Source: Spodoptera frugiperda
Lineage: Eukaryota; Arthropoda; Insecta; Lepidoptera; Noctuidae
DNA: 64,000 bases
Direction of reading: 5' to 3'
NCBI RefSeq assembly: GCF_023101765.2
Contig: NC_064239.1
Location: 3,906,001 to 3,970,000 of the forward strand
Both the position numbers and the translations under genes were made by a program. Positions within the stretch are counted from its first letter, which is position 1, and each line of letters begins with the position of its first letter. Below the pieces are notes generated by a model. That model was not told the origin of the DNA and searched no databases. It was given only the letters and a program-made list of their open reading frames with translations. Positions 20,674 to 31,419 of this stretch are shown piece after piece.

Positions 20674-21846
20674 TTGCTCGCGATCCCCCTTCCTTCTGGT
20701 TGTACATTGACTGGATATGCGGATGATGGCCTTTTGTATATACAGTCAAATACCCGCGCCGGACTGGAGAATCTAGCTAAAGACTGCCTCGGTGAGATCT
20801 CGCGTTGGGGTGAACGTAATCGATTAACTTTTGCACCACATAAAACTTACCAGCTATTGCTTAAAGGAAACTTGAAATCATGGCCGTCCATTAAATTCAA
20901 AAACGTTCCCGTAAAACGAAAGGAGTCGGTTTGCTATCTCGGTCTAGTCTTAGAAAAGAACTTTTCTTTTATTGAGCATATTAAAGCTATTAGTGAGAAA
21001 GCCAAAAATAATTTCTATGCACTCACGCGAATTTCGAAGGCTACCTGGGGTCTCTCTTTTCTTACGCTCAAAACCATATATGGAGCAACCTACCTGGGAT
21101 GCGTGTGCTACGGGGCACCAGTATGGGCTGATAGGGCCACAATAGGCGCGGTACGGCGGAAGCTTCTTCAAGGTCAGCGTCTAGCCTTGATCTTTCTGTG
21201 TAAGGCTTATAGGACGGTTAGCACAGAGGCCCTACCTGTGCTCGCGGGACTACTTCCAGTCGATCTTGAGGTGCAGCGACGTGCTGCTATGTATTACAAT
21301 GCGAGACCTAACTTTTCCGCAAACTTTCTAGCACAACGTGATCGAAACAAAATTGCTAGATTGCTTAAGCCATTAACGGACGTCTGGGATGAGCTTCTAA
21401 TTGAATGGCAGGGCAGATGGGAATCTTCTACCAAGGGCCGTCACCTTTACCAGTTCTTTCCATCCGTGCATGAGCGACTGGAGAGGACATGGTTGGAGGT
21501 GGATCACTGTGTTGCCCAGTTTCTTACTGGCCATGGCAACTTTAAAAGCAAATTGTTCTCATTTAAACTCGTTGATTCACCATGGTGCCAATGTTCGACA
21601 GCGGAGTTGCAACATGAGCAATCCGCCCATCGCATACTCTGGGAGTGTGGTCTCTGGCAATCTGAGCGTAACACTATGTTAGATAATTTAATTGTTTCAT
21701 CAGATGTAGTCTATTATACGGACCTTGTGGAGTCTAGAACGAATTTCCGTGCGTTTAGGCGTTTTTGCCATACCTATAAAAATAGTTTTTTTTTTTTTTA
21801 TGGGACAAGCTCGCCACAACCTCCCATACCGCTGCAACACCTGTAA
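20674..21846 (+). pseudogene. R1-clade non-LTR retrotransposon polymerase, C-terminal ~390 residues
   Basis: An uninterrupted frame begins inside the reverse transcriptase domain; there is no true ATG, since the first codon is TTG. The catalytic YADD lies at residues 15-18. It is followed by the R1-type segment ERNRLTFAPHKT (about 47-58), the thumb block YLGLVLEKNFSFIEHI (88-103) and IYGATYLGCVCYGAPVWAD (125-143). Near the end TGHGNFKSKLF (285-295) leads into the C-terminal Cys/His cluster DSPWCQC (301-307), with H319 and C325. Endonuclease and the N-terminal half of RT are missing, so this is a 5'-truncated copy, yet the absence of stops over 1.17 kb suggests a fairly young insertion. The last residues come from a T-run (21788-21800) and the start of the 3' UTR. 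Confidence 0.85.
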
Positions 21847-21985
21847 GCCAGGATCTACAGTAGATACAACCATGAAAACACCGGTACACTGAAGTCCGGC
21901 GCGTCCCAGGGAAATGAATGACTGTTTTGGATCCCACAACGAAACAAATCAGAAGATGTTATTAGAGGAGAAGAAAAAGAAAACG
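21847..21985 (+). mobile_element. 3' UTR of the R1-clade LINE
   Basis: AGCCAGGATCTACAGTAGAT, CACTGAAGTCCGGCGCGTCC, AATCAGAAGATGTTATTAGA then an A/G-rich end. The same UTR lies in reverse at 3530-3760. Confidence 0.7.
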
Positions 21986-22291
21986 ATAGTTTCCACTTTC
22001 CTCGGTGAATTTACGATAGTGATTATAAAAATAAACTCGTAGTGAATTAGGACGGATTAGTCATACGAGTAATACAGCATGAATACCTAAGCCTGTAGTC
22101 AGGTATTAGAGTTCCTATGAGTACCACTAACAAACCGTAACGACGGTAATAAATCATCGTATGACAACTGGACCGACAGTATTACCGTAGTACGTGCACT
22201 CTATGACGCGGGAGTGAAATACTAGCTACTTAATAACAGAGCTTTGCTAATTGTACTGACTATTTTGGTGAAACGTAGATAAATCTTGTAC

Positions 22292-22500
22292 TTTTTTTGA
22301 AGGGAGTAAATCTTCCAGTGACTTCTCTCGCCTTGGGTGATGTGAGAAAGAGTATCAGAGTCTTACTGACTAAAATACACTCCGTTCCTTCTCCTGCTTT
22401 GAGCCGGAGCCCCGGTAAACTCGCTAAGTGACTACTTACCGCAGCTCTGGATCAGGCATCAGACCTACTGGGCCCCATTTGAAAATTTTAGTGTGGGGCA
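22292..22500 (-). mobile_element. R1-type LINE 3' UTR (family C)
   Basis: Minus-strand copy: CTTGGGTGATGTGAGAAAGA, AGAGTCTTACTGACTAAAAT, GAGCCGGAGCCCCGGTAAAC, GGATCAGGCATCAGACC. No coding part retained. Confidence 0.75.
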
Positions 22501-22925
22501 ACGCTTTAAAATAATATAACATACCTTAAACAATACAATAACAATGTGTTTATTATTGATAAAATTTGAAGAAATACTCCAATTAATACTTACTTCTTCT
22601 ACCATTTAACCAACAGAACAGCCGTCCTCAATAATTTAGACAGAACCCAACTACTACTCATAACATTAGGTATTCCAAAGACACATTTCTCAAGTTAGAG
22701 CGACATTACACGGTTCTAACGCTAACGACCTAAGCCAGCTTATCTACGGACCCTCAAAGATGACAGGACCCTTTCAAAAATAGCTTGGATTTTTATGACA
22801 TAACTTTCTACATTTTTATGTGTATTCATTGGCTGGTTTTTGGGTCACAAGTGTTTTTAAGTACTTGCTTGCTAGCTTATTTTCTTAAGTATTACCTAGA
22901 TTTATCGAATTTCTATTTCCTCACG

Positions 22926-23197
22926 TTGCTCAAGTGGTCGCAAGTGCCAGGCTAGAGGTCTCGGGTTCAATTCCTGGGTCGGGCAAAGTATTACTGGGTC
23001 TTGTTTTTTCGTAAATTTCTTAGTAGTAACACGGAGTTTGGAATTGTACCCAGTATATACAAGGCAATAGGCTCACCCCCTTTTACATAGGACTTATAAC
23101 TCAAATGGTGAAAAGTGGGTGTACATTGTACAGTGGCATTACGTGCCGTAATGTGCACCTCTGCCTACCCTTTCGGGGATAAAAGGCGTGACGTTTT
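22926..23197 (+). mobile_element. SINE family B, full copy
   Basis: CAAGTGGTCGCAAGTGCCAG, B-box GGGTTCAATTCCTGGGTCGG, body ATGGTGAAAAGTGGGTGTAC, end CTTTCGGGGATAAAAGGCG. Confidence 0.85.
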
Positions 23198-23643
23198 TTC
23201 CTCACGATTTTTACAGATTTTTTTTCATGGCAGCCTGTGTAACTCTTCTTGACTAAGGTGATGGTACCTAAACGTAGTTGTAGGTACTACTAATGTAATG
23301 GTAGGACTAATGTAAACTATATCAGAAATTATTAGGCGCCAACCTGTACACTCTCAAGTCTTGAAGCAACTCAATACAAGACCGACCGGAGACGGTATCC
23401 AATTGAAATTCTCTTATATGGTTTCTATTTCACCAAACAACAGCTTGAGAACAACTAGTGGCTTTAGTAGTGATGCACGTACGTTTATACTGGGTATAGC
23501 CAATTACTGGTAGCATTGTGGATCGGACGGCTTCTGAGCAACAATGTTCGCACAATGAGCTAGTATTACGACGCATACTGAACAGGAGATGTGACGAAAT
23601 TACTATGTGATGGAACTGACACGATTTTGGATAATCTCTAGTG

Positions 23644-23868
23644 AATATGAGACTTATTATTATACTATCGGCTCACTCACGTAACTGTTTGACGAGGCAC
23701 TCGACTAGTTTCAAGCCATGCTAGAGGCTCATATTCATGAGCAGCAGTTCGCGACACACGACGCGGTGAATGTCGCGCTGCTACTCGTCGTTTGTGTGTA
23801 AGCCGATAACATAATAATTAATTTAGTATGTCTCATGAAAGTTATAATAAAATCATAATATGAGACTT
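23644..23868 (+). mobile_element. F1 hairpin element, full copy with 12-bp target duplication
   Basis: Element 23656-23856 between perfect direct repeats AATATGAGACTT (23644-23655 and 23857-23868). The ends pair (TATCGGCT near the left, AAGCCGATA at about 23802). An inner stem GAGCAGCA..TCGCGACA pairs with TGTCGCGCTGCTACTC. The tail TTTAGTATGTCTCATGAAAG then TTATAATAAAATCAT precedes the target repeat. No A/B boxes. Confidence 0.8.
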
Positions 23869-24052
23869 GTCTACATACTCGCATAAATATATGTGAAAGA
23901 GAGGAAGAAGTTTCAATGAGTAAACTTTCACGTTACATTTTCGATTGGAAGGATCAGCGTAAATATTCGTCAAATAGTCGAGTAATCTGTTTGATCATTT
24001 TTTCCTTATCATGCTCGCAAACAAACTGGTTTACTTTTGATTGTTTACAAGC

Positions 24053-24273
24053 ATTTGACAACTTAACAAAAAGTCATGGTTTACTCACGTAAATTAATGG
24101 AGAAAAGCTCTACTAGTTTCGAGTCACAGAGGGACTCTTCATCATGAGGAGCGTGCGTAGACGCGGCGATGTCGCGCAGCCTACTGATCTTTTTACCATT
24201 AATTTACGGAAGTAAATCATGATTTTTAGTTAATTTAGAATGTCTCACAATAGTCAATAAAAAATATTTGACA
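24053..24273 (+). mobile_element. F2 hairpin element, full copy
   Basis: Terminal stem TTTACTCACGTAAATTAATG (about 24081-24101) pairs with CCATTAATTTACGGAAGTAA (about 24207-24227). Inside are CTACTAGTTTCGAGTC, the stem GAGTC..GGACTC, CATCATGAGGAGCGTGCG and CGCGGCGATGTCGCG. The 3' tail AATTTAGAATGTCTCACAAT ends in CAATAAAAAAT. Direct repeats ATTTGACA flank it at 24053-24060 and 24266-24273. Confidence 0.75.
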
Positions 24274-24274
24274 T

Positions 24275-26260
24275 CTATTTGTCCGTAGCTGTAAAGGGTT
24301 AGTTTTTATATTTGTTGCGTCATGTCATGCCACTTAATCCTTATTAAGCCTTGTCCGTAAAAAGGCTAGACCTTGCGAGTGTGTTGTAGTATAATGGACT
24401 CCGTAGTTTTGTTAAAACGAAAAAAATCAACTACTACTGACAACTCCTAAGTACATAGGTTCTCACTCATGTTTTTATTACCTACCCTTGACAACCTACA
24501 AACCCTTTCAGAGTATTAAATGGACATTCTGTGTAACAGAGAAACCACGGTAATCATATTCACGGTCATTCAGTACAAAACAATACAGAAATAGTAACAA
24601 ATGGGAGAAGAATGGCGTTGAAGTCCAAACGTGACTTGGTTTATGCTCTTATCCTCAAATTGTCATTTTAATTTATTTATTAATTCAATTCTTACTGACA
24701 TTTTTTTTATTTTGAAAGCCATTAATGGTTAGATGCCCTGCTTCTCTTTAATTTGTATACGACCTAAGAAATAATGCATGTTGTGCTTACCTATAAGGGA
24801 TTGATGCACTAGTACTTAAGTTATTCATAAAAGTAACCTGTATATTCAATTGTTGGTGAGCCAAATAAATAAAAAAAAACAAAATCAGAAATCCAACCCA
24901 ACACACATTTATAAGAGCTTAAGCAACGTTTAATTTACTTGGCAAACTATAGTAATTGGAAACGTTCAAACAAACTTTGTTGGTACGAGTAAAAAAGTAA
25001 CCAGGTCTAAACGGTAAAATGAAGGTCCAAAAAACTTAAGTTCCGAGGTTCCGACCAACATTCGAAGTAAATCCTAACAGCAGGTGCGACTTACTGCCAA
25101 CTTGAATACAAGAGGGCTTTTGGGGACCATTACGACATCTTTGAACCAACCATTTCTCTTGGTAACAAGTAAAAAACGCCACGAAAAATGTTTTGCGACA
25201 AAACTGCTATTAGCACTATTGTTTACTGTTGAGATGTGAGGCGAAGCTTTGAATGCTAATATTTAGGACACGTACGAGAAATAAAACTTCACAGTTTTCA
25301 GTTATTGTTTTTTATTTTATATTGTGATTTAAATGAATTGTTCCATACAATTCTTAAATTTAGATAAGTTCATTCATCATCTTACAAATTGTGTTTCCCA
25401 ACACAGGATGAAAATTTTAACCCCTTGTTCCATAGTCGAAACTGCAAAACGACCAAGAAAGCACTATCTATGTGGAATTTTTATATTCTAACTGCCTAAC
25501 TAATTTAAAAAAAATAAGATCTATTTATTTATAAAACCTAACAATATGACATCTTACAGCTAATTCCATTACAATGCCATATTATATAAATGTAACATAC
25601 GTATCAGTAACATTTTAAACGTACGGAAATTGAAAAGGTATCCCATACATTTTCCTTCATGTCGAAAAACCACGATCATTTTCATTTTGGAGGACAAACC
25701 GGTGGGTTGCAGCCCTTATAGGTATGTTGTTACCTTACCTACTTATGGTGGTACCTTCCTCAATTTACAACTGCAATTACACCTTCCTACACCCGTCCGT
25801 AAGATCTTACACTACCTTATAAAAACATTTTCTTCGCACCAAAATTAAACACATAAATATTAGAGGAAAATCAATTTGTCTGCTTTACGATTCTTTTCTC
25901 AATGTTTTTTTACTACTTTACAGCTTTCTCGCTTCCTTATATAAATCGTAAATCTATTTACATAACGACTGTCGTTGGGTTTATGAAGCCAGATTTGAAT
26001 TATCCAATTGAGTTACTTTTTTATGTTGACGTTTTTAAAGCAAGGACGAGTCAGTTCACGGAATGAGCATTCTGTTTCAGGGAGACGAATAATATAAATC
26101 TGTGAATAAAATAACGTATTTTTTGCAATACACCTTATCATCTTCATTTGCTATATGTTCAAGCCCAACAAAAGACAAATGAGTTTATGTCACTACGGAA
26201 AGTAATGAAAACGAAATCTTCAATAATGATTTTCAAAGAGATGAAAAGCAAGAATAAGTA
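24275..26260. other. No recognised feature
   Basis: About 2 kb of AT-rich sequence. A 72-codon frame at 25630-25848 has no supporting context. Confidence 0.35.
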
Positions 26261-26267
26261 TGATGTT

Positions 26268-26528
26268 GACGGGGTATGAAAATTACAAATCTCGTAAATA
26301 AGGCACGATTTTTTTTTATTTTGTCATGTAAAATTTTTTCATTCAAGTTTAAGAGGGAGCAAATACGTCATTTCTACGTATAAAATGTACCCAGAAGTGA
26401 CGTCACGCAATATTTCAAATCGATATATCTTCGAAAGTATTTGTTTCCGTAAGAAAATAAAAAATACGCGTCTAATGTTTTAAAATAATATACAAGACGG
26501 ACATTAAAATAAAAATTAGTCATCTACC
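26268..26528 (+). mobile_element. MITE-like family J, long copy
   Basis: Starts GTTGACGGGGTATGAAAATT, contains GAAGTGACGTCACGCAAT and TCGATATATCTTCGAAAGTA, ends AAGACGGACATTAAAATAAA. Non-coding. Confidence 0.6.
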
Positions 26529-27017
26529 CAACTAATGCTTAACGATTGTTTTGCAGCCAGTTACAATATAACCTCGAAAGTAACTATGCATTCAAAAACA
26601 GAATCAATAAACATAGGCACCTACCAATACCATTTATCTCACACAGTTTGTAGGCAACATATTCAAACTAACCAGTATTTACAGTAGGCACGATGAAGGT
26701 TGTATATCTAGAGTAGTTTAGCAAGACGATCCTGAGCTTAGAGGTTACGTGATGAGATTAACACGGCAGGCTGTGCCCCAAAGCCTAGCTAATACTGCGA
26801 AGTACCGAATGCTCAAAGTGTATTCAACGGATTAGTTTGCGATCGCCAATTTTAAGCTATATTAATGTTAAACATTAAGTTTTCATTATTGATCTATACA
26901 AAACTATTTTTATTTGCTTCGGCTTCGTCTTGGATACAATCATAAATACTAACTATTGGATACTTAAACAACTGGAAAAATTGTTTACTATAATTTTTAC
27001 CTAAAACTTTCGTGAGA

Positions 27018-27210
27018 CATACTAAATTAATTATAACGTTATCGGCTTACAACTTAGCGATAGTCAGTAGCAGCGTGACAGTCACAGCGTCGTGTGTCGC
27101 GAAATGCTGCCCACGAATATGAACCTCTAGCATGGCTTGAAACTAGTCGAGTACCTCGTCAAAAGTTACGTGAGTAAGCTGATAACATAATAATTAACTA
27201 AGACAACGTT
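27018..27210 (-). mobile_element. F1 hairpin element, full copy
   Basis: Minus strand reads the family in canonical order: terminal arm TTATTATGTTATCAGCTTAC, GACGAGGTACTCGACTAGTT, TCAAGCCATGCTAGAGG, the inner stem with CGCGACACACGACGCTGTGA, the second terminal arm GTAAGCCGATAACGTTATAA, and the tail TTTAGTATGTCTCACGAAAG. It is the best guide to the full F1 layout. Confidence 0.75.
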
Positions 27211-27710
27211 GGGAATGCCCGTCTTGCTTCTTTAGTATAATCAAACTTTGGAAAAAATTGTAAAAGAATATCTGTATAGATGTACAGAATGTTCTGTCTT
27301 TATCTGCCTAATTAATATTGACTAGCCTTATTTAAATTTATACAATTCAATGCGAAGGCTGCTAGACTTTGTTTAACTCTTATAAATAAAAAAACTAATG
27401 GTAATCATGAAATACTGGCGTTTGTTCTTCTTCCAATCAATAGAATTTTGTTAGAGCTTAGCTTTTAGAGATTAAACAACTAGAATTCTAACATCTTAAT
27501 GCTTCGTTGATTACAATTGTTGATTCGTGAAACGTGATGCGTGAAGCATTTTCTTACAAATTTATAAGTACAGATAATATGGACACAGAGTAGATAGTAT
27601 AATAAGTCTTTAGACTAATAAAAGTTGTAATTACGTATCATTTTTATTCAAAACATCTTTCCATAACCCTTCTTTAACTTAAATTGTTAAATAGACATTT
27701 ATTTGTCAGC

Positions 27711-28046
27711 TCATCGTTTATTTCTCAACTGGATTCTGTTAAAATCTAAACATTTTATCCCATAACCGAGTTTAAGATTTAATTTCCTTTCAAATACGTC
27801 AAACGGTTTCGTCATTGAACAGAAAATGAATTGCGGATTTTCAAAGGTTGTCAAAAGAGCTTTCCTGGCGGTATTATCGCTAACACTGTTTAGAAGCCAT
27901 TTACCACTGGGCATTAAATAAGGTCCGTCAACTTCACTAGGTAGGGGCCCCCGTAATCCGAAATTATTATTCAGAAGTGTTCGTTTTTGAACCGCTGGGC
28001 GAGTTATCGGTACTGACTGTTGGGTGTCGCTTACATTATTCTATCA
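27711..28046 (-). CDS. Possible terminal exon of an unknown gene
   Basis: Minus strand: an open frame of about 111 codons runs from 28046, just after an acceptor-like TCAATGATAG, to a TGA ending at 27711. It includes VPITRPAVQKRTLLNNNFGL, later EVDGPYLMPSGKWLLNSVSD, and ends NRIQLRNKR. It is richer in Pro, Gly and Arg than the usual AT-driven spurious frames. AATAAA signals follow within 20 and 75 bp (about 27700 and 27645). There is an internal ATG at 27914. No family is recognised, no upstream exon was found, and frames of this length can arise by chance in 64 kb, so this is tentative. Confidence 0.25.
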
Positions 28047-28169
28047 TTGAAATTCTCATACAAAAAAACAGGCATGTTGTTTAATTGTGATCTTACTATT
28101 AATGCATTTAGTATATTGGGTAAAAAGAACACCGCCTTGTATCTTCCAGATCCGTTCCTAAACCTAATT

Positions 28170-28520
28170 ATGTCGCATAAGCACTAAAAAAGTCGTCTTC
28201 AAAAGTGAGTGACTTATTTTCACTGCATCTGCATCACCAACGCCATTTCAAGGCGAGACAACGACTCCTTGGATCGCCTTGTAAGTCCAAGGCAAAGTGG
28301 AAGGCTCTAGACCGCGTGAACGATCTCCATTGCGATGGACCGATCAAGTTTGAAGGCAATGGTTGGTAACCTCGTGCACGAGTGCACCAGGTTGACCACT
28401 AACATTTCAAGCGATGGCGGGACATCGTGAGGCGATTAACATCTGCCACACCCCACAGACACTACATGTTGACCACGACCACTCTGTCAAGAGTGATACG
28501 AATGAGAAGTTTAGCATCAC
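28170..28520. other. GC-rich block, probably an old transposable element
   Basis: The block at about 28230-28510 stands out in base composition. GACACTACATGTTGACCACG, then ACCACTCTGTCAAGAGTGAT, resembles sequence common near lepidopteran transposon ends. No long frame survives. Confidence 0.3.
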
Positions 28521-28524
28521 CATC

Positions 28525-29155
28525 ATATCGATATGACAATCTTTTATCCTTCAATCGCTTTGTTAATCGTCAACCGGCGTTTTTCAGTCCAGTCTTTTTC
28601 TACCATCCATCAAAACAATCCATTAGCACACAAATACCATTAAAGCTAAACTAAAACGTTTTAAATCTCCCAACCGTTTCATCCTGAGATCCAGGTAAGG
28701 CTAAATCCTATATACGATTCTAAAGCTTCATTTAGTTCTAGGAAAAATGACGTTGCCAGGAATAGAAAAATATTTTCCTAAGACCTTCGAGGCTGCTCAA
28801 TGAGGGTGAAAAGAAACGTTTTCAAGTTTCACCTCGTTACCCGTGTGTTGCTGTTCTTAGCAGAAACTAGATATTTAAAATTTACTTAGAATTTAGAACA
28901 TCTCGGATTTATTAAAGGAAAGAGTTACCTTTAATACTTTGAATGGTTTATTATTTTTAGCTTATATAGGTATAATATTAGGTATGCAGATTAAAAGAGA
29001 TTGATTCGCAATCATTTCGCAGACTAAAATATTATTTTTAATTTTTTCAATAATAAGTGTCTAAGTGACCTACTACTAAGAAGCAAAAAAAGTGCAATTA
29101 TATAAAAGAGATGTTAATAAGTTTTTGCTTAAAAGCAAATAAGGCTTTTCATCAC
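28525..29155. other. No recognised feature
   Basis: AT-rich unique sequence. Confidence 0.35.
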
Positions 29156-29156
29156 C

Positions 29157-29255
29157 ATCATCTAATGATGACTGATATAAGGATTCATATCAGTCACAAG
29201 ACGTCTACTGCTGAACATAGGCCTGCCCCAATGAATTCCAAATAGACCGATTATA
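29157..29255 (-). mobile_element. RTE-like LINE 3' end
   Basis: Minus strand: TTGGGGCAGGCCTATGTTCA, GCAGTAGACGTCTTGTGACT, then a tail of ATGATGGTGATGA. This is the typical end of lepidopteran RTE elements (last codons, short UTR, TGATGA-type tail). Only about 100 bp. Confidence 0.6.
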
Positions 29256-29744
29256 AGCGATCTGCTTAAAAAGACTTTTAATCTTTCAAAATGAACACAA
29301 AAACAATGTACTTACTAAATCAAAACCAACTAAACAAACATATAAACGTTAACTTTTCAAAACATTGGTTTACCCAACAATGGCTGAGGCTAAAAGAACC
29401 AACATACGGGTTGGCAAATAATGAGAGGTCTCAACTCGACCAAACTAGTGTACCCCATTGAAATAAATATAAGGAGAACGGTGGCTCTCTGGACCAAATA
29501 AATCGAATACCTGAGCACCCACTTAGGTCGTCTACATTATTTATGCAACACTTAAATTATTATTTTGACCCCTAGCCTAGCACTAAGAGGCTCTATAAAC
29601 AAAAGGTTCTGGACCTGTTTCATTAGTCTACTGCTAGCATTGCACTGCCGTTCAAGGATTTTCAAAATTGATTGGTGGGTCGGGTATTTTTAATATAGTG
29701 ACTTTTTCAATCTCAGTAATAGTACGAAGTTCGATTGCATGCCT

Positions 29745-29872
29745 AGTGCCGGGGCTCCGGCTCAAAAAACAGGAGTAAGAACGGGGTGATTTTCAGTCAA
29801 TAAGAGTTTAACACTCCGCCTTGCCCAAGGCGGGAGAAACCAAAAGTAGATCCCCCTCCCCCTCAAAAAGAA
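29745..29872 (+). mobile_element. R1-type LINE 3' UTR (family C)
   Basis: GCCGGGGCTCCGGCTC, GGGGTGATTTTCAGTCAATA, GCCCAAGGCGGGAGAAAC, CCCTCAAAAAGAAA tail. Confidence 0.7.
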
Positions 29873-29874
29873 AG

Positions 29875-30405
29875 TGTGTGGCACTAGGCTTCCCCTTTAT
29901 AACACAGTGGAGGTTAAATTTAAAAACGTCCACTTTTGCAGGTTGTCTGGGAGATATTAATACCTCTAGTATTGATATCACTACACTCATAAGACCACTA
30001 TTTTGGCTCTAGCTTTGTTTTTTGTGAACTCTTATTTGTATGTAAAATGGAACAATTAAGACTATTCTATCTATCCAACTCTGCCTATATTATCAGAGAA
30101 TATACTACGTAACTATATACATACATAAGTAATTACTGGTACGATATAATTATAATTAACTTAAACCCTATGATACACTAGACTAGGTTCAAACTGTATC
30201 AAACATAATTAATGTCGGTTAGTTCCCGCGTTGCGTATACTAACTCCTTGTTTATGCCCCAAAGGCTTCAAATTTCTCGCTTAGAGTAAGCAAACTGATT
30301 AGTAGCAAATTATTTAATTGCCTTTAAAGTTTGTTAACTTGCAACCATGGGTTGGTTAATTGTGTATTGGGGCTGGCTTCCAATAAATACAGGTTGTAAT
30401 AATGA
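29875..30405. other. No recognised feature
   Basis: AT-rich unique sequence. Confidence 0.35.
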
Positions 30406-30407
30406 TT

Positions 30408-30498
30408 TAAAGCATTAATTGCCGAAAGAAAACTGTTGAAGGTAAATCCTCCGCTAAGCTTCGGTCACCAGAGGCAGACGTCGCGGTTGACGTGTTAA
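30408..30498 (+). repeat. Small repeat family I, copy 2
   Basis: CATTAATTGCCGAAAGAAAA, CTGTTGAAGGTAAATCCTCC, TCGGTCACCAGAGG; diverged from 15768-15856. Confidence 0.55.
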
Positions 30499-30636
30499 AA
30501 AGTTTTTCATTGGCCTAAAACGTTAGTTTTACGGTAGCTGAGCATAGTAAGCTTAGAGCTGAAGATCAAGTTTAGTCATGTACCATTAGAATAGTCATCA
30601 GTAGAAGAAAACCTGTTTTAATAAAGAAGTTGAAAC

Positions 30637-30773
30637 GAAAAAGTATCCTATAACTCGACTAGTTTCAAGCCATCCTAGAGGCTCATATTCATGAGCAGCA
30701 TTCCGCGTGAGTAACATAATAATTAATTTAGTATGTCTCACGAAAGTTATAATAATAAAAAGAAAAAGTATCC
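30637..30773 (+). mobile_element. F1 element, 5'-truncated, with perfect 12-bp target duplication
   Basis: Direct repeats GAAAAAGTATCC at 30637-30648 and 30762-30773 enclose a copy that starts within the family at ACTCGACTAGTTTCAAGCCA. It lacks the inner stem and ends AGTATGTCTCACGAAAGTTA then TAATAATAAAAA. 5' truncation, an A/T-rich 3' tail and a 12-bp duplication together indicate target-primed reverse transcription. Confidence 0.8.
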
Positions 30774-30878
30774 GTTGACAGTCAACAATCCTGTCATTCA
30801 TTTTTTTTTTTAACAAAGGCGACTCTCAAAACCATTAAAATCAAATAAAAACTACTCACTACCTTGAACCGATTGTAC

Positions 30879-31000
30879 CTTTCTTATGCAAAACTATTAT
30901 TTTCAAGTAACAGCTGTTCATACGAACATAATATTTTGCCTTTCTTATGCAAAACTACTTTTTTTTTAAGTAACAGCTGTTCACACAAACATTTATTATT
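30879..31000 (+). repeat. 60-bp direct duplication
   Basis: CTTTCTTATGCAAAACTA, followed by AAGTAACAGCTGTTCA, occurs twice with a 60-bp period. Confidence 0.8.
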
Positions 31001-31419
31001 CAATGTCACGACACTGAAAATGAGAATAATGCCGAACAAAAATGTTCAAATTTGTATAAGAATGGGTTCACAGCGGTTGTATTATCAACTGACTGTGGTT
31101 CAAATTGACACCCATTATCCCAAATAAATTGAAGGGACCTGCATTGCTGAACTGTCACGGTGATTGCTCGATCGACGTCCAATTTAGAATTTAGATGTGA
31201 ATATGTTTAATATATCAATTTGTAAGCCACATGTGGGTAAAGGTGACTTATGTTTAGACAGATGGCGATTTTCTGCTCTTTTTCGTGAGACTTTTTAATA
31301 AAACTTTATATTTGCACTATTTAGAGTAGATTGAAATCAACAAAGAATTTAAATAGTCTAGAATCGAGTTAGTTTGGTTATTTATGCATTATTTAATTTA
31401 ACTGTTAGATTTGAGTACT

